Below, in pieces: positions 37,859-49,013 of a DNA stretch of 64,000 nucleotides. The first letter of the stretch is position 1. Each line of letters opens with the position of its first letter. The DNA lies in NCBI RefSeq assembly GCF_042477335.2, contig NC_091262.1, forward strand, positions 14,342,001 through 14,406,000, written 5' to 3'. Made by a program: the position numbers and the translations under genes. This stretch comes from Ovis canadensis. Taxonomy: Eukaryota; Chordata; Mammalia; Artiodactyla; Bovidae. The notes beneath the pieces are model-generated. The model saw only the letters and a program-made list of their open reading frames with translations. It ran no database searches and was not told where the DNA came from.

Positions 37859-37861
37859 AAG

Positions 37862-38446
37862 CAGTAACAGACTTCACTTTCTTGGGCTCCAAATCACTGT
37901 GGCTGGTGACTGAAACCATGAAATTACAAGGCGCTTGCTCCTTGGAAGAAAAGCTATGACAAAATTAGACAGGATATTAATGATTAGAGACATCATTTGC
38001 TGACAAAGGTCCATATACTCAAAGTGATAGTTTTTCCAGTAGTCATGTATGGATGTGAGATTAGGACCATAAAGAAGGCTGAGCATTGAAGATTTGATGT
38101 TTTGTACCATGGTATACTCATGAGAGTCCCTCAGACTACAAGGGAAAAACCAGTGAATCCTAAAGGAAATCAATCCTGAATATTCACTGGAAGGTCTGAT
38201 GCTGAAGCTGAAGCTCCAATAATTTGGCCACCTAATGAGAAAAGTCGACACAATAGAATAGACTCTGTTCTGGGAAGCATTGAAGGCAGGAGGAGAAGGG
38301 GACAAAAGATGATGGGATAGTTGAATGGCATCACTAACTCGATGGACAAGGATTGGAGAAAACTACAGGAGATGATGAAAGACAGAGAAACCTAGCAAAT
38401 AGCATTTCATGGGGTCACAAAGAGTTGGACATGACTGAGTGACTGG
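37862..38446 (+). mobile_element. RTE-BovB 3' fragment, forward orientation
   Basis: Forward-strand BovB C-terminal coding and 3' region: 'CTTTCTTGGGCTCCAAATCA' near 37879, 'GTAGTCATGTATGGATGTG' near 38039, and 'AAGAGTTGGACATGACTGAG' near 38420 at its 3' end. It abuts the reverse BovB at 37858 head to head and its 3' end abuts the start of the SNORD116 array. Confidence 0.93.
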
Positions 38447-38497
38447 AGAGGAGGCCAGCATGGCTGCAGGTAGTAGGAGTCAGAATAGATCCCAGCC

Positions 38498-38778
38498 ATG
38501 AAGGCAGTGGCACCCCACTCCAGTACTCTTGCCTGGAAAATCCCATGGACGGAGGAGCCTGGTGGGCTGAAGTCTATGGAGTCACTAAGAGTTGGACACG
38601 ACTGAGCGACTTCACTTTCACTTTTTACTTTCATTGATTGGAGAAGGAAATGGCAACCCACTCCAGTGTTCTTGCCTGGAGAATCCCAAGGACGGGGGAG
38701 CCTGATGGGCTGCCGTCTATGGGGTCTCACAGAGTTGGACACGACTGAAGTGACTTAGCAGCAGCAGCAGCAGCAGCA
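38498..38778 (+). mobile_element. BOV-A2 SINE inserted in the first SNORD116 unit
   Basis: A dimeric Bov-A element like the one at 9913: two 'CACTCCAGT...CTTGCCTGGA' monomers (38515 and 38657 areas) and an AGC-repeat tail (38757-38777). It splits unit sequence that is contiguous in other copies. No clear target duplication found. Confidence 0.93.
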
Positions 38779-39339
38779 TGCAAGTGGGATCTGGTTTGGG
38801 TAGGTGTATTTTTGGTGCAGTTCCTGCTCTGAGTGCCATAGTTGGGGCTGTGCTGATGTCGAGGCTGAAGTGAGGAAGCTTCTGTGGTTCCTAGTTGGAG
38901 CCCCAGGCCATTGCAGCCCTTTGATTTGGTGAGATTCCTGAGTGCCTGGTGGGTTGCAGTGGTTGCGGAGGCCTGGTGGACTAAAGCCAGGGGACAACAG
39001 CAGTAGGACTCCATGGAGATGGCATGTGTATTCAGATATCAGGGCCTTTGCATGGGGATTCTTAGGCACAGAGATACCTAGAAGGAGTTTCAGAGGACAC
39101 TCAGCCCCACATCAAATCCCCCAGCAGCCATGCACGCTCAGTCAGACAGATACCCACAGGCACTTGAACCTAATTTGCTGCACTCTATTGACAGATATGT
39201 ATCCAGTCGTATGTAAGGGATCAATACAGTTGGGTAGCAGATACAGGCCTTCCTCTCATGAAGCAAGCACATCGATGTTGCCCAGTGAAAGACCGGGTAC
39301 ACATGTGAAGCCTGCCTGTGCTTTCTGTCCCCTTGACAG

Positions 39340-39532
39340 GTGAAGTTGCCAGGTATGACTGTCCGTCACCCAGGAGACGAAGCCCCGCCCATAAGGTGGT
39401 GACTCGAGGTGCAAGGGAGTGTGGCAGGCCCAGGTTGCTGCCAGTTCTTTTTGGATCATTGAGCATGGTACGCCTTCCCCAACCCAAAGATGTGTCATGG
39501 ATTTCGGCTTTCCTGGGACTGCATGAGTAGCT
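39340..39532 (+). other. Candidate host-transcript exon, unit 0
   Basis: Polypyrimidine tract and acceptor 'CTTTCTGTCCCCTTGACAG' end at 39339; a strong donor GTAAGTAT begins at 39533. The snoRNA starts 144 nt after the exon end, the same spacing as in later units. Exon status is inferred from splice-site-like sequence conserved between diverged units. Confidence 0.42.
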
Positions 39533-39676
39533 GTAAGTATGGGGGGACTGTTCCTCTTGCTGAAAAGCCTGGGGGCTCTGAGTTCCCCCTGGTTCTGGGG
39601 GAGACTCAGGTCACTGGCTCCTCCTGGGATCTGTGCTGCCTGCCCTGCAGAGGTGGGCAGCAAGCCAGCACGTGCT

Positions 39677-39771
39677 CAGATCAATGATGACACCCTCACC
39701 TGCATTCCTTGGAAAATCTGAACAAAATGAGTGAGAACTCACTACCGTCTCCTCATCGAAACTGAGGTCCA
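39677..39771 (+). ncRNA. SNORD116: SNORD116 box C/D snoRNA, copy 1
   Basis: A 95-nt C/D snoRNA with C box ATGATGA (39684-39690), D' CTGA (39718-39721), C' ATGAGTGA (39727-39734) and D CTGA (39762-39765). The segment upstream of D' (CATTCCTTGGAAAAT) and the ending CTGAGGTCCA are hallmarks of SNORD116 (HBII-85), the snoRNA whose loss underlies Prader-Willi features in people. No canonical rRNA target is known. This copy differs from the core copies at three places: A instead of G at the second base of the stem, A instead of G just before the C box, and C instead of A in TCACCTGC. The first change costs one terminal-stem pair (four pairs remain). All boxes are intact, so it is probably functional. 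Confidence 0.95.
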
Positions 39772-42420
39772 GCACGTTGCTGCCCCTGTGGCTACGGGAG
39801 GGGCTAGTTAGCAAGAGGGCCAGCTACATCTGTGTCATACACATGGGCACAGCACCCAGGTCACCACAATTTGTGAGGCTCCCATCTGAGGGTGGGCTGT
39901 GGACAGGCATTTGAGTGGACTTGAGAGTGCCAGGTCCTTGGTAATGACTGTGAGGGGCAGAGGAGGCTGCCAGCTTGGCAACTGGTGGTAGGAGTTGCAG
40001 TAGATCCTGGCCTAGGCACATTGAGCTCTTGGCTTGAACAGGTGTGTTTCGCCCCAGCTCCTGCTGCAAGTGCAGCAGTTAGGGCTGTGCTGACGTGGAA
40101 GCCAAAGAAAGGAAGCTACAGTGGTTTCTTGATTGCAGCCCCAGGCCAGATCTGAGGCCCTCGCCATTGCAGCCCTTTGGGTTTTTAAGATTCTTGAGGG
40201 CGTGGTAGGATTCTTGAGGGTGTGGTTGGCTGCAGCAGTTGCAGTGACCTGGTGGATCAGTGGCATTGACAAAAGGCAGTAGGCCTCATTTCTGCAGTTG
40301 GCAACTCCTATATTGCAACTCTTGGCACAGTGCTTGATCTGTGGAGGCCACTGTGGAGTGTGGTGAGGTACCAGCTCTGCATTCCTTCTGTGGGTTAGCC
40401 AGAGTACCTAGGAAAAGCGTACTGCAGGTGAGGAAAGTTGCGGTGTGATTTCCTGTGATGAACTGTCTCCCTGAGACTGCAGGTACTGTCTTTGTGTTTC
40501 CAAGGATACCTTGGTCCCCTTGAAGGTGCCCTTGGCTCCCTGCAAAAGAGAGGGCCCGCTGGTCCTCAGGAGACTTCTGTGGCCTTGGTGGCCTGATACC
40601 TGAAGAGGGATACTCAAGGGTATCTTGCAGGGGCCTTGAAGAATTCCATGTACTGAGGCTTGCCTGCCAACCAGTCTGGGTAGAACTGAGGTCTGCGCAC
40701 ATGCCTGTTGGTCCCTTTGGCTCTTGGGCATGGAATTTTCAAGCTGTAAGAATTCCTAAGGGATGGGGCAAGATGGCCAGGTGTTTTCCACCCTGCAGAG
40801 AAGTATCATCACTGAGGCAGTGGTTGTGGTAGAGGTTGGGCCTTGGTTGGCATGCCAACCCTGCCTCCATGGTGTAGCCAGTGGCTACCCTGGCACGGTT
40901 TCGGGAAATCTTGCACAGCAAAGCTTTTCTCCTGACACCTCTTCTCAGGTCTTTGAAGCAGCCTTGGTGTCCTGGATGGACTTGGTAGTTTTGCTCTGGT
41001 GGAGAAGAGGTGCCGGGCAGAACGGTGTGGGTCAACTAATCAAGGCCTTCTTACTTCTGTGGGTCTTTCTGGGTGCTGATGGTCCCTTGTTTGAGCAGGG
41101 CACCTTAAGGCTTCTGATGGGGTTGAGAAGCCTTGGGAGCAGGAGCAGTTCAGCTTGGACTAAGCCCTGAACTAGGGGAGCTTTTCCTCAGGTGTGGTTG
41201 GTACCCAGGGCCCACAGGGATATGGATTTGAGCCTAATCTGACTGCTAAAGGGTCCCAGTTTCTGTGAGAGTGACCCCTGAACTCTGATCCCTGAGGATG
41301 ACCATCTCCCATCTTCACTTTCCAGTGGAGCACTGGAGAGTGATTGGACACAGTCAGCTAGACAAGTTTCATGCCCTGAGTTATTTTAGCATTTTGAGGG
41401 TGTGGTGGGGCTTTTCTGCTCTGGGGCGAAGTTCATGGAATTGTCTGTCTTCTCAGGAAACTTCACTTGTACCTTGAGGAGCTGGAACTTGTGAGAAGGG
41501 ACAACTAATTGTAGTAGTACTGGCATGGCCTCCGGATATGTGGCAGTTCCACGGAGGCTCCATTTGCTGATTTTGAGCAGTCAGGTTCCTGTGCTTTGGT
41601 CAGAGCGCGTGGGTTTTGGAAATCAGGAGCCCATGCCCTATGTGAACAGCCCCTCAGGGTGAAAGTTTGCGTGGGGCTTATGGAAGGTGTCAGGCGTGAT
41701 CTGCCGTATTGTGGGAAGGCTGGACCTCAGGGCTCTGTAGAGAAGGCATACCTTTTCAGGCAATGAGGCCTTTACAAAGGGGCTCAGCCTTTAAGGAGAC
41801 AACCAGGAGTTCCAGATCCACACCCAGAATCCTGAAAGCTTATCTTTGTACACTGGAACACACACACAGCCTAACATCAAGCCCCTCACCACAAACAGTC
41901 AGCCAAACAGACACACACAGATAATACATCCTAATTTCCTACAGTCTGCTGATGCTTATGTATCCACTGGTATATAAGGGATTGAGGCAGTTAGAAAGCA
42001 AATGAAGGCCTTCAACCAGGGAACTGTCAGCGTGGATGTTATTCAGAGAGAATGGGATGCACATCTGAAGCATGCCTGTGCTTTTCAGTTTTCAGGAACA
42101 ATTGTTGGGTATGACTGTCCATCACCCAGGAAAAGAGGCCATGTGTGGTATATATTGACTTCAGATGCAAGGAAGTCTGGTCAGAAGTGTGGTGGGCCCA
42201 AGTTGCTGCCACAGCTTTCTCAATCACTATGGAGGGTACACCTTCCCCCTTTTGGATTAAGGGTTCCGTGGGTTCCATGAGATTGCCTGAGTAGCTCTAA
42301 GTGTGGATGGAATGATCCTCTTACCGAGAAGCCTGGGGGCTTTGAATTGCCTAGCTGCGAGAGGACTCCCAGGCTCACTGGCTCCTCCTGGGAGCTGTAC
42401 TGCCTGCCCTACTGAGGTGT
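39772..42420 (+). repeat. SNORD116 array unit 1 (diverged; its snoRNA is deleted)
   Basis: Aligns throughout with the 2.74-kb unit, but with many substitutions. An exon-like acceptor is kept at 42095, while the donor position reads CTAAGT instead of GTAAGT. At about 42420, exactly where the snoRNA should follow, sequence jumps to a point about 1.76 kb further into the unit. Plus- and minus-strand open frames here are not conserved as proteins. Confidence 0.85.
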
Positions 42421-43449
42421 ACAATGAGCCACCTGAAGCTTCTTGGGGAAAGTACCCCTGTTCTTGAAGGGAGGGGGACTTGTGGGCAAGGACACCTGAG
42501 CTGTAGTAGAACCTGGCATGGTCTCAGTGTAGGTGGCAGTCACACAGATGCTCTGCAGGGTGACCTTGAGCAGTCAGGTCAATGTGCTTTGATCAGAGGG
42601 TGGGTGTCATGGGGATCAGGAGCCCAGAGCCTGTTTCAACAGGCCCTCTGGATGAATATTGCATGGGGCTTGTTGAAGGCAGCATGCTTCATCTGCCATT
42701 TTATGTGATGGCAGGAGGTCAGGGCTCTGTGGCGAAGTCATGCCTATTCAGACACTGAGGCCTTTGCAAAGGGGCTCTGACACAGAGACCCCCAGGAGTT
42801 TCAGAGGCACACCCAGAATCCTGAGAGTATATCTTTGTTGGTAGACCAGAACACACGCACTCAGCCCCACATTGAATCCCCTGGCCACATACGGCTTTCA
42901 GAGAGATAGATACCCACAGGCACTTGAAACTAATTTCCTACACTCCTGGTGAGAGAGAGGTATCCAGTCATATGTAAGGGATCAAGACAGTTGGGGCTAA
43001 GATCCAGAACTTCCCCCAGAGAACCATGGGCATCAGTATTGTTCAGCAAGAACGAGGGAACACATCTGAAGCCTGCCTGTGCTTTCTGTCCCCTTGTCAG
43101 GTGACATTGCCAGGTATGACTGCGCATCACCCAGGATACGAAGCCCTGCGCGTGAGGTGGTGATTCAAGGTGCAAGGGAGTCCAACAAGAAGTGTGGAGG
43201 GCCCAGGTTGCTACCTCTACTTTTTGGATCACTGAGCATGGAATGCCTTCAGCTGACCCAAGATGTGTCATGGATTTACAGTTTCCTGGGACGGCCTGAG
43301 TAGCTGTAAGTTTAGATGGACAGTTCTTCTGGCCAAGAAGCCTAGGAGCTCTGAGTTCCCCCAGCTGCTGGGAGACTCCCATGTCACTTGCTCCTCCTGG
43401 GGGCTGGCCTGCCTTCCTGGCTAAAGTGTACAGCGAACCAGCAGGTGCT
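42421..43449 (+). repeat. SNORD116 array unit 2 (5' part deleted)
   Basis: Starts at the deletion junction near 42420 and corresponds to the last third of a full unit ('GGGACTTGTGGGCAAGGACA' near 42476 matches 47980). It ends at the degenerate snoRNA. Confidence 0.85.
43101..43305 (+). other. Candidate host-transcript exon, unit 2
   Basis: Acceptor 'CTTTCTGTCCCCTTGTCAG' ends at 43100; donor GTAAGTTT starts at 43306, 144 nt before the degenerate snoRNA. Splicing signals appear kept although the snoRNA is damaged. Confidence 0.4.
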
Positions 43450-43543
43450 CAGATCGATGATGGCACCCTCACATGCATTCCCTGGAAAATATGAACAAAA
43501 TGAGTGAGAAATTGATACAATCTCCTCATCGAAACAAGGTCGA
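43450..43543 (+). pseudogene. SNORD116: Degenerate SNORD116 copy
   Basis: Clearly homologous to SNORD116 across its length, but the C box reads ATGATGG (last base changed), the segment before D' reads CATTCCCTGGAAAATA so that the D' CTGA becomes ATGA, and the closing CTGAGGTCC reads CAAGGTCG after a 2-base loss, destroying the D box and weakening the terminal stem. The C'-like ATGAGTGA remains. Without C and D boxes a stable snoRNP is not expected, so this is a snoRNA pseudogene. Confidence 0.9.
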
Positions 43544-46181
43544 CCATGCTGTCTCCTCTGGGGCTAAGGGCAGGACTGGTTAGAAGTGCGGGCAGCTTCA
43601 CTTGTGTCACACACAGGCATAGAGCACTGGGGTCACCAACACTTGCGAGGCTCCTGTCTGAGGCTGGGCATGTACAGGTGTTTGAGCAGTCTTCTTGGAA
43701 TGAGAGCTGCATGGTGAATGCCACTGACGAGCAGAAGAGGCTTGTCCAGTGGTGATAAGAGTCACAGTAGATCCTGTCGTAGGACCATGGAGCTCTTGAC
43801 ATGAAAAGGCACATTTCGTCCTGGTTCCTGCAATGAGTGCACTAGTTGGGGCTGTGCTGATGTGGAAACTGAAGCGAGGAAGCTTCTGAAATTTCTGATT
43901 GGAGGTCCAGATCAGATCTGAGGCCCTCGCCATTGCAGCCCTTTGGGTCGGTGAGATTCCCGAGTGGCCTGTGTACTGTAGCAGTTGCAGGGACCTAGTG
44001 GAACGTTGGCCGGGGCCAAAGGAAATAGGTCTAGTTTCTGTTCTTGGCAGTTCCTGTATTGCAACTCCTGTCACAGTGTTGAGCCTTGCAGGACACTGTG
44101 GACTGTGAGGCGATCGTAGCCATACATTCCTCCCGTGGGTTGGCCAGAGGCCTAGAGCAGAATGGTTGTGCAGGTGAAGATAGGTGTAGTATGATTTCCT
44201 GGGACAATCTGTCCCCTGATATTCAGGCACTGTTGTTCTGTCTTCAGTGATACATACTGTGGTCCTTTTGGAGCTGCTGGTTGCTGGGTGCAGAGGACAG
44301 GGCATTGCTGGTGGTTGGGAGACTCGGTGATAGTGACCTTTGTGGCCTGATGCCAGTAAGAGGTCTTTCAAACTGTATCTTTGGTGCCTCGAAGAGTTAC
44401 AATAACTAGGCCTAGGAGCCAGCCCTCTTGGTGGTAATAAGGTATGTTGCCCCCATTTAGCCCTTGGGACTGGAATTTAAAACGTGTATGAGTTCCTGAA
44501 GAATGGGGCCAGCAAGACAGCCCGGATCCCACCCAGGTGTTCACCACCCTGGCAGTGACACATCAACCTTGGAAGACCGTGGTTGTGGTAGAGATCCGGC
44601 ATTGGTTGGCATACCATGCTGCTTCAGTGTAGTAGCCATTGGCTCCCCTGACATGCGGGTGGGAAACCTGGCAAATCCAGGGTCTTCCCCTGCCTGTTTT
44701 TGTGAAGTCTACCTGGAAGCAGCCTTAGTGATCTGTGAGCGCTTGGTGGTCTTGCATGGTGGGGACAAGCTGCCAGGCAGGATGGCATGGTGTTGCCATA
44801 ATGAAAGCCACCTTCTTCCTGTGGGTCTTGCTGAGTGCTGATTGCCCTGTGTGAGTAGAGCCCTTGGAGGCTTCTGATGTGGGTGAGTCACCCTGGGAGG
44901 CAGAAGGAGTTCAATTTAGACCAAGTCTTGCTTTATGGGAGCTTTCTCTAGGGTGTGGTTGGTGCCCAGGGCCCTGCAGGCTGTGGATCTGAGCATAATC
45001 TGGCCAGGAAATGGGCCCCGTTTCTGTGGGAGTAACCCCTGGATCCTGGTACCTGAGGATGACCAGCTCTTGTCTTGCGCTTTCCGGCGGAGCCCCGGAG
45101 ACCGACTGGGCTAATTGCACAGGAAGAGGTGCATGCCCTGTATTCTTCTGCTCTGCGAGCGTATGGTGGGCTGCATCTGGCCCAAGGCCAAGTTAACCAC
45201 ACTGTAGGCCTTCTCCAGAAGAGAGAGTTCAGGGAGGAGGTGGGACTTGTGGCAAGGACACCTGAGCTGTAATAGTAGCTGGGGTAGTATCACGGTAAGG
45301 GACATTCACACAGATGCTCCGCAAGGGGGCCTTAGGTGGTCAGGTTCCTGTGCTTTGGTCAGACCGCATGGATCATGTAGATCGGGAGCCCAGAGCCTAT
45401 GTCAACCCGTCAGTGTAATTTTGCATGGTGTTTTGTGGGAGCGTGGGAGTTCAGGTCTCTCTGGAGAAGATGTGTGTGTCAGACACCAGGGCCTTTGCTC
45501 AGGGGCTCTGAGACACGGAAATACACGGAGAGAGTTCCCAAGGCCCCCAGAATCCTGAGAGCACGTCGTTGTTGGTACAGTAGAACACGAGTACTCAGAC
45601 CCACATCAAGTCTGCGGCCACGCTTGCACACTCAGTCGGGCAGACATCCACAGTCACATGAACCTAACTTTCTTCACTTGTGCCAACACATGGGTATCCA
45701 GTCGTACATAAGGGATACTACAGTTGGGAAGCAAAAAAGGCCTTCCCTCAGGGAACGGTGGGCATCAGTATTGCTTAGCGAGAAGCTGGGGACACACCTG
45801 AAGCTTGCCTGTGTTTTCTGTCCCCTTGTCAGGTGAAGTTCTCAAGTGTGAGTGCCCGTCACTCAGAAAATGGAGCCCCGCTCGTGAGATGGTGACTCGA
45901 GGTGCTGGGGAGCCCGGCGAGAAGTGTGGCGGGCCCAGGTTGCGGCCACTGCTTTTTGGATCACCGAGCATGGTACGCCTTCCCCTGCCCCAAGACGCGT
46001 CATGGATTTCAGGTTTCCTGAGACTGCCTGAGTGGCTGTATGTATGGAGGGACCATTCCTTTTGCTGAGAAGCCTGGGGGCTCTGAGTTCCCCTGGGTGT
46101 TGGGGGACTCCAAAGTCACTGGCTCCTCCTGGGAGCGGCCCTGCCTGCCCCGTGGAGGTGGGCAGTGAGCCAGCACGTGCT
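43544..46181 (+). repeat. SNORD116 array unit 3 (first core unit)
   Basis: The first about 360 bp is diverged; from about 43905 on it is nearly identical to the following units. It differs from them by a 3-base shorter segment near 44486 and scattered single changes. Confidence 0.92.
45833..46037 (+). other. Candidate host-transcript exon, unit 3
   Basis: Acceptor 'GTTTTCTGTCCCCTTGTCAG' ends at 45832; donor GTATGTAT starts at 46038, 144 nt upstream of the snoRNA. The donor is weaker than the GTAAGT of units 0 and 2. Confidence 0.42.
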
Positions 46182-46276
46182 CGGATCGATGATGACACCC
46201 TCACATGCATTCCTTGGAAAATCTGAACAAAATGAGTGAGAACTCACTACCGTCTCCTCATCGAAACTGAGGTCCA
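46182..46276 (+). ncRNA. SNORD116: SNORD116 box C/D snoRNA, copy 2 (first core copy)
   Basis: A 95-nt snoRNA with C box ATGATGA (46189-46195), D' CTGA (46223-46226), C' ATGAGTGA (46232-46239) and D CTGA (46267-46270). The terminal stem is GGATC with GGTCC (five pairs, one T·G). This is the reference sequence for the array: the copies at 48919, 51657, 54395, 57133, 59871 and 62641 read the same over all 95 positions. As for other SNORD116 genes, it should be excised from a host intron and assembled with fibrillarin, NOP56/58 and SNU13; its target RNA is unknown. Confidence 0.97.
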
Positions 46277-48918
46277 GCACGTTGCCTCCCTTGGAGTTAA
46301 GGGCGGGACTGGTTAGCAGTGAGTGCATCTCCCACTATGTCACACACGGGCATGGAGGAGCTAGGTCACCACCATTTGCGAGGCTCGCGTCTGAGGGTGG
46401 GCTGCGTACAGATGTTGGAGTGGCTCTTGGAATGCGAGGTCCATGTAAAGGCACTGAGGAGCATAGAGGCATTCGGCTTGTCCAGTGGTGGCAGGAGTCA
46501 CAGTAGATCCTGGCTGAGCTCTTGAGCTCTTCACGCGGAAAGGTGTGTTTCTTCCCGTTAATGCTGCTAGTTGCGCTCGTTGGGGTAGTGGTGATATGAA
46601 ATCCGAAGCACAAAAGTTTCTGTGGTTTCCGATCGGAGCCCCAGGTCAGATCTGAGGCCCTCGCCATTGCAGCCCTTTGGGTCGGTGAGATTCCCGAGTG
46701 GCCTGTGTACTGTAGCAGTTGCAGGGACCTAGTGGAACGTTGGCCGGGGCCAAAGGAAATAGGTCTAGTTTCTGTTCTTGGCAGTTCCTGTATTGCAACT
46801 CCTGTCACAGTGTTGAGCCTTGCAGGACACTGGGGACTGTGAGGCGATCGTAGCCATACATTCCTCCCGTGGGTTGGCCAGAGGCCTAGAGCAGAATGGT
46901 TGTGCAGGTGAAGGTAGGTGTAGTATGATTTCCTGGGACAATCTGTCCCCTGATATTCAGGCACTGTTGTTCTGTCTTCAGTGATACATACTGTGGTCCT
47001 TTTGGAGCTGCTGGTTGCTGGGTGCAGAGGACAGGGCATTGCTGGTGGTTGGGAGACTCGGTGATAGTGACCTTTGTGGCCTGATGCCAGTAAGAGGTCT
47101 TTCAAACTGTATCTTTGGTGCCTCGAAGAGTTACAATAACTAGGCCTAGGAGCCAGCCCTCTTGGTGGTAATAAGGTATGTTGCCCCCATTTAGCCCTTG
47201 GGACTGGAATTTACAACATGTATGATGAGTTTCTGAAGAATGGGGCGAGCAAGACAGCCCGGATCCCACCCAGGTGTTCACCACCCTGGCAGTGACACAT
47301 CAACCTTGGAAGACCATGGTTGTGGTAGAGATCCGGCATTGGTTGGCATACCACGCTGCTTCAGTGTAGTAGCCATTGGCTCCCCTGACATGCGGGTGGG
47401 AAACCTGGCAAATCCAGGGTCTTCCCCTGCCTGTTTTTGTGAAGTCTTCCTGGAAGCAGCCTTAGTGATCTGTGAGCGCTTGGTGGTCTTGCGTGGTGGG
47501 GACAAGCTGCCAGGCAGGATGGCATGGTGTTGCCATAATGAAAGCCACCTTCTTCCTGTGGGTCTTGCTGAGTGCTGATTGCCCTGTGTGAGTAGAGCCC
47601 TTGGAGGCTTCTGATGTGGGTGAGTCACCCTGGGAGGCAGAAGGAGTTCAATTTAGACCAAGTCTTGCTTTATGGGAGCTTTCTCTAGGGTGTGGTTGGT
47701 GCCCAGGGCCCTGCAGGCTGTGGATCTGAGCATAATCTGGCCAGGAAATGGGCCCCGTTTCTGTGGGAGTAACCCCTGGATCCTGGTACCTGAGGATGAC
47801 CAGCTCTTGTCTTGCGCTTTCCGGCGGAGCCCCGGAGACCGACTGGGCTAATTGCACAGGAAGAGGTGCATGCCCTGTATTCTTCTGCTCTGCGAGCGTA
47901 TGGTGGGCTGCATCTGGCCCAAGGCCAAGTTAACCACACTGTAGGCCTTCTCCAGAAGAGAGAGTTCAGGGAGGAGGTGGGACTTGTGGCAAGGACACCT
48001 GAGCTGTAATAGTAGCTGGGGTAGTATCACGGTAAGGGACATTCACACAGATGCTCCGCAAGGGGGCCTTAGGTGGTCAGGTTCCTGTGCTTTGGTCAGA
48101 CCGCATGGATCATGTAGATCGGGAGCCCAGAGCCTATGTCAACCCGTCAGTGTAATTTTGCATGGTGTTTTGTGGGAGCGTGGGAGTTCAGGTCTCTCTG
48201 GAGAAGATGTGTGTGTCAGACACCAGGGCCTTTGCTCAGGGGCTCTGAGACACGGAAATACACGGAGAGAGTTCCCAAGGCCCCCAGAATCCTGAGAGCA
48301 CGTCGTTGTTGGTACAGTAGAACACGAGTACTCAGACCCACATCAAGTCTGCGGCCACGCTTGCACACTCAGTCGGGCAGACATCCACAGTCACATGAAC
48401 CTAACTTTCTTCACTTGTGCCAACACATGGGTATCCAGTCGTACATAAGGGATACTACAGTTGGGAAGCAAAAAAGGCCTTCCCTCAGGGAACGGTGGGC
48501 ATCAGTATTGCTTAGCGAGAAGCTGGGGACACACCTGAAGCTTGCCTGTGTTTTCTGTCCCCTTGTCAGGTGAAGTTCTCAAGTGTGAGTGCCCGTCACT
48601 CAGAAAATGGAGCCCCGCTCGTGAGATGGTGACTCGAGGTGCTGGGGAGCCCGGCGAGAAGTGTGGCGGGCCCAGGTTGCGGCCACTGCTTTTTGGATCA
48701 CCGAGCATGGTACGCCTTCCCCTGCCCCAAGACACGTCATGGATTTCAGGTTTCCTGAGACTGCCTGAGTGGCTGTATGTATGGAGGGACCATTCCTTTT
48801 GCTGAGAAGCCTGGGGGCTCTGAGTTCCCCTGGGTGTTGGGGGACTCCAAAGTCACTGGCTCCTCCTGGGAGCGGCCCTGCCTGCCCCGTGGAGGTGGGC
48901 AGTGAGCCAGCACGTGCT
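46277..48918 (+). repeat. SNORD116 array unit 4 (core)
   Basis: Near-identical core unit; snoRNA-to-snoRNA distance 2737 bp. Recurrent long open frames here (256 codons, minus strand, 47105-46335) simply recur with the unit. Confidence 0.95.
48570..48774 (+). other. Candidate host-transcript exon, unit 4
   Basis: Acceptor AG at 48568-48569 after a pyrimidine-rich tract; donor GTATGT at 48775. Length 205 nt, ending 144 nt before the snoRNA. One core-unit difference (GACACG instead of GACGCG) lies inside. Confidence 0.42.
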
Positions 48919-49013
48919 CGGATCGATGATGACACCCTCACATGCATTCCTTGGAAAATCTGAACAAAATGAGTGAGAACTCACTACCGTCTCCTCATCG
49001 AAACTGAGGTCCA
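48919..49013 (+). ncRNA. SNORD116: SNORD116 box C/D snoRNA, copy 3
   Basis: Identical to the copy at 46182. C box 48926-48932, D' 48960-48963, C' 48969-48976, D box 49004-49007, all consensus. Same terminal stem and same segment before D'. Confidence 0.97.

Larger units (their letters stand above)
38447..39676 (+). repeat. SNORD116 array, leftmost unit (partial, interrupted)
   Basis: Homology to the array unit begins at about 38447 (compare 39956-40010). It is interrupted by a BOV-A2 SINE (38498-38778), resumes, then jumps near 39008 over about 1.4 kb present in full units, and continues normally up to the snoRNA at 39677. Diverged from the 2738-bp core units. Confidence 0.85.

Noticed and set aside
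46335..47105. 256-codon minus-strand open frame, repeated in each core unit (also 49072, 51810, 54548, 57286)
   Set aside because: It recurs only because the whole unit is duplicated. The collinear regions of diverged units 2-3 and 9 do not keep the same full frame, no domain is recognisable, and it lies antisense to the snoRNA transcript.
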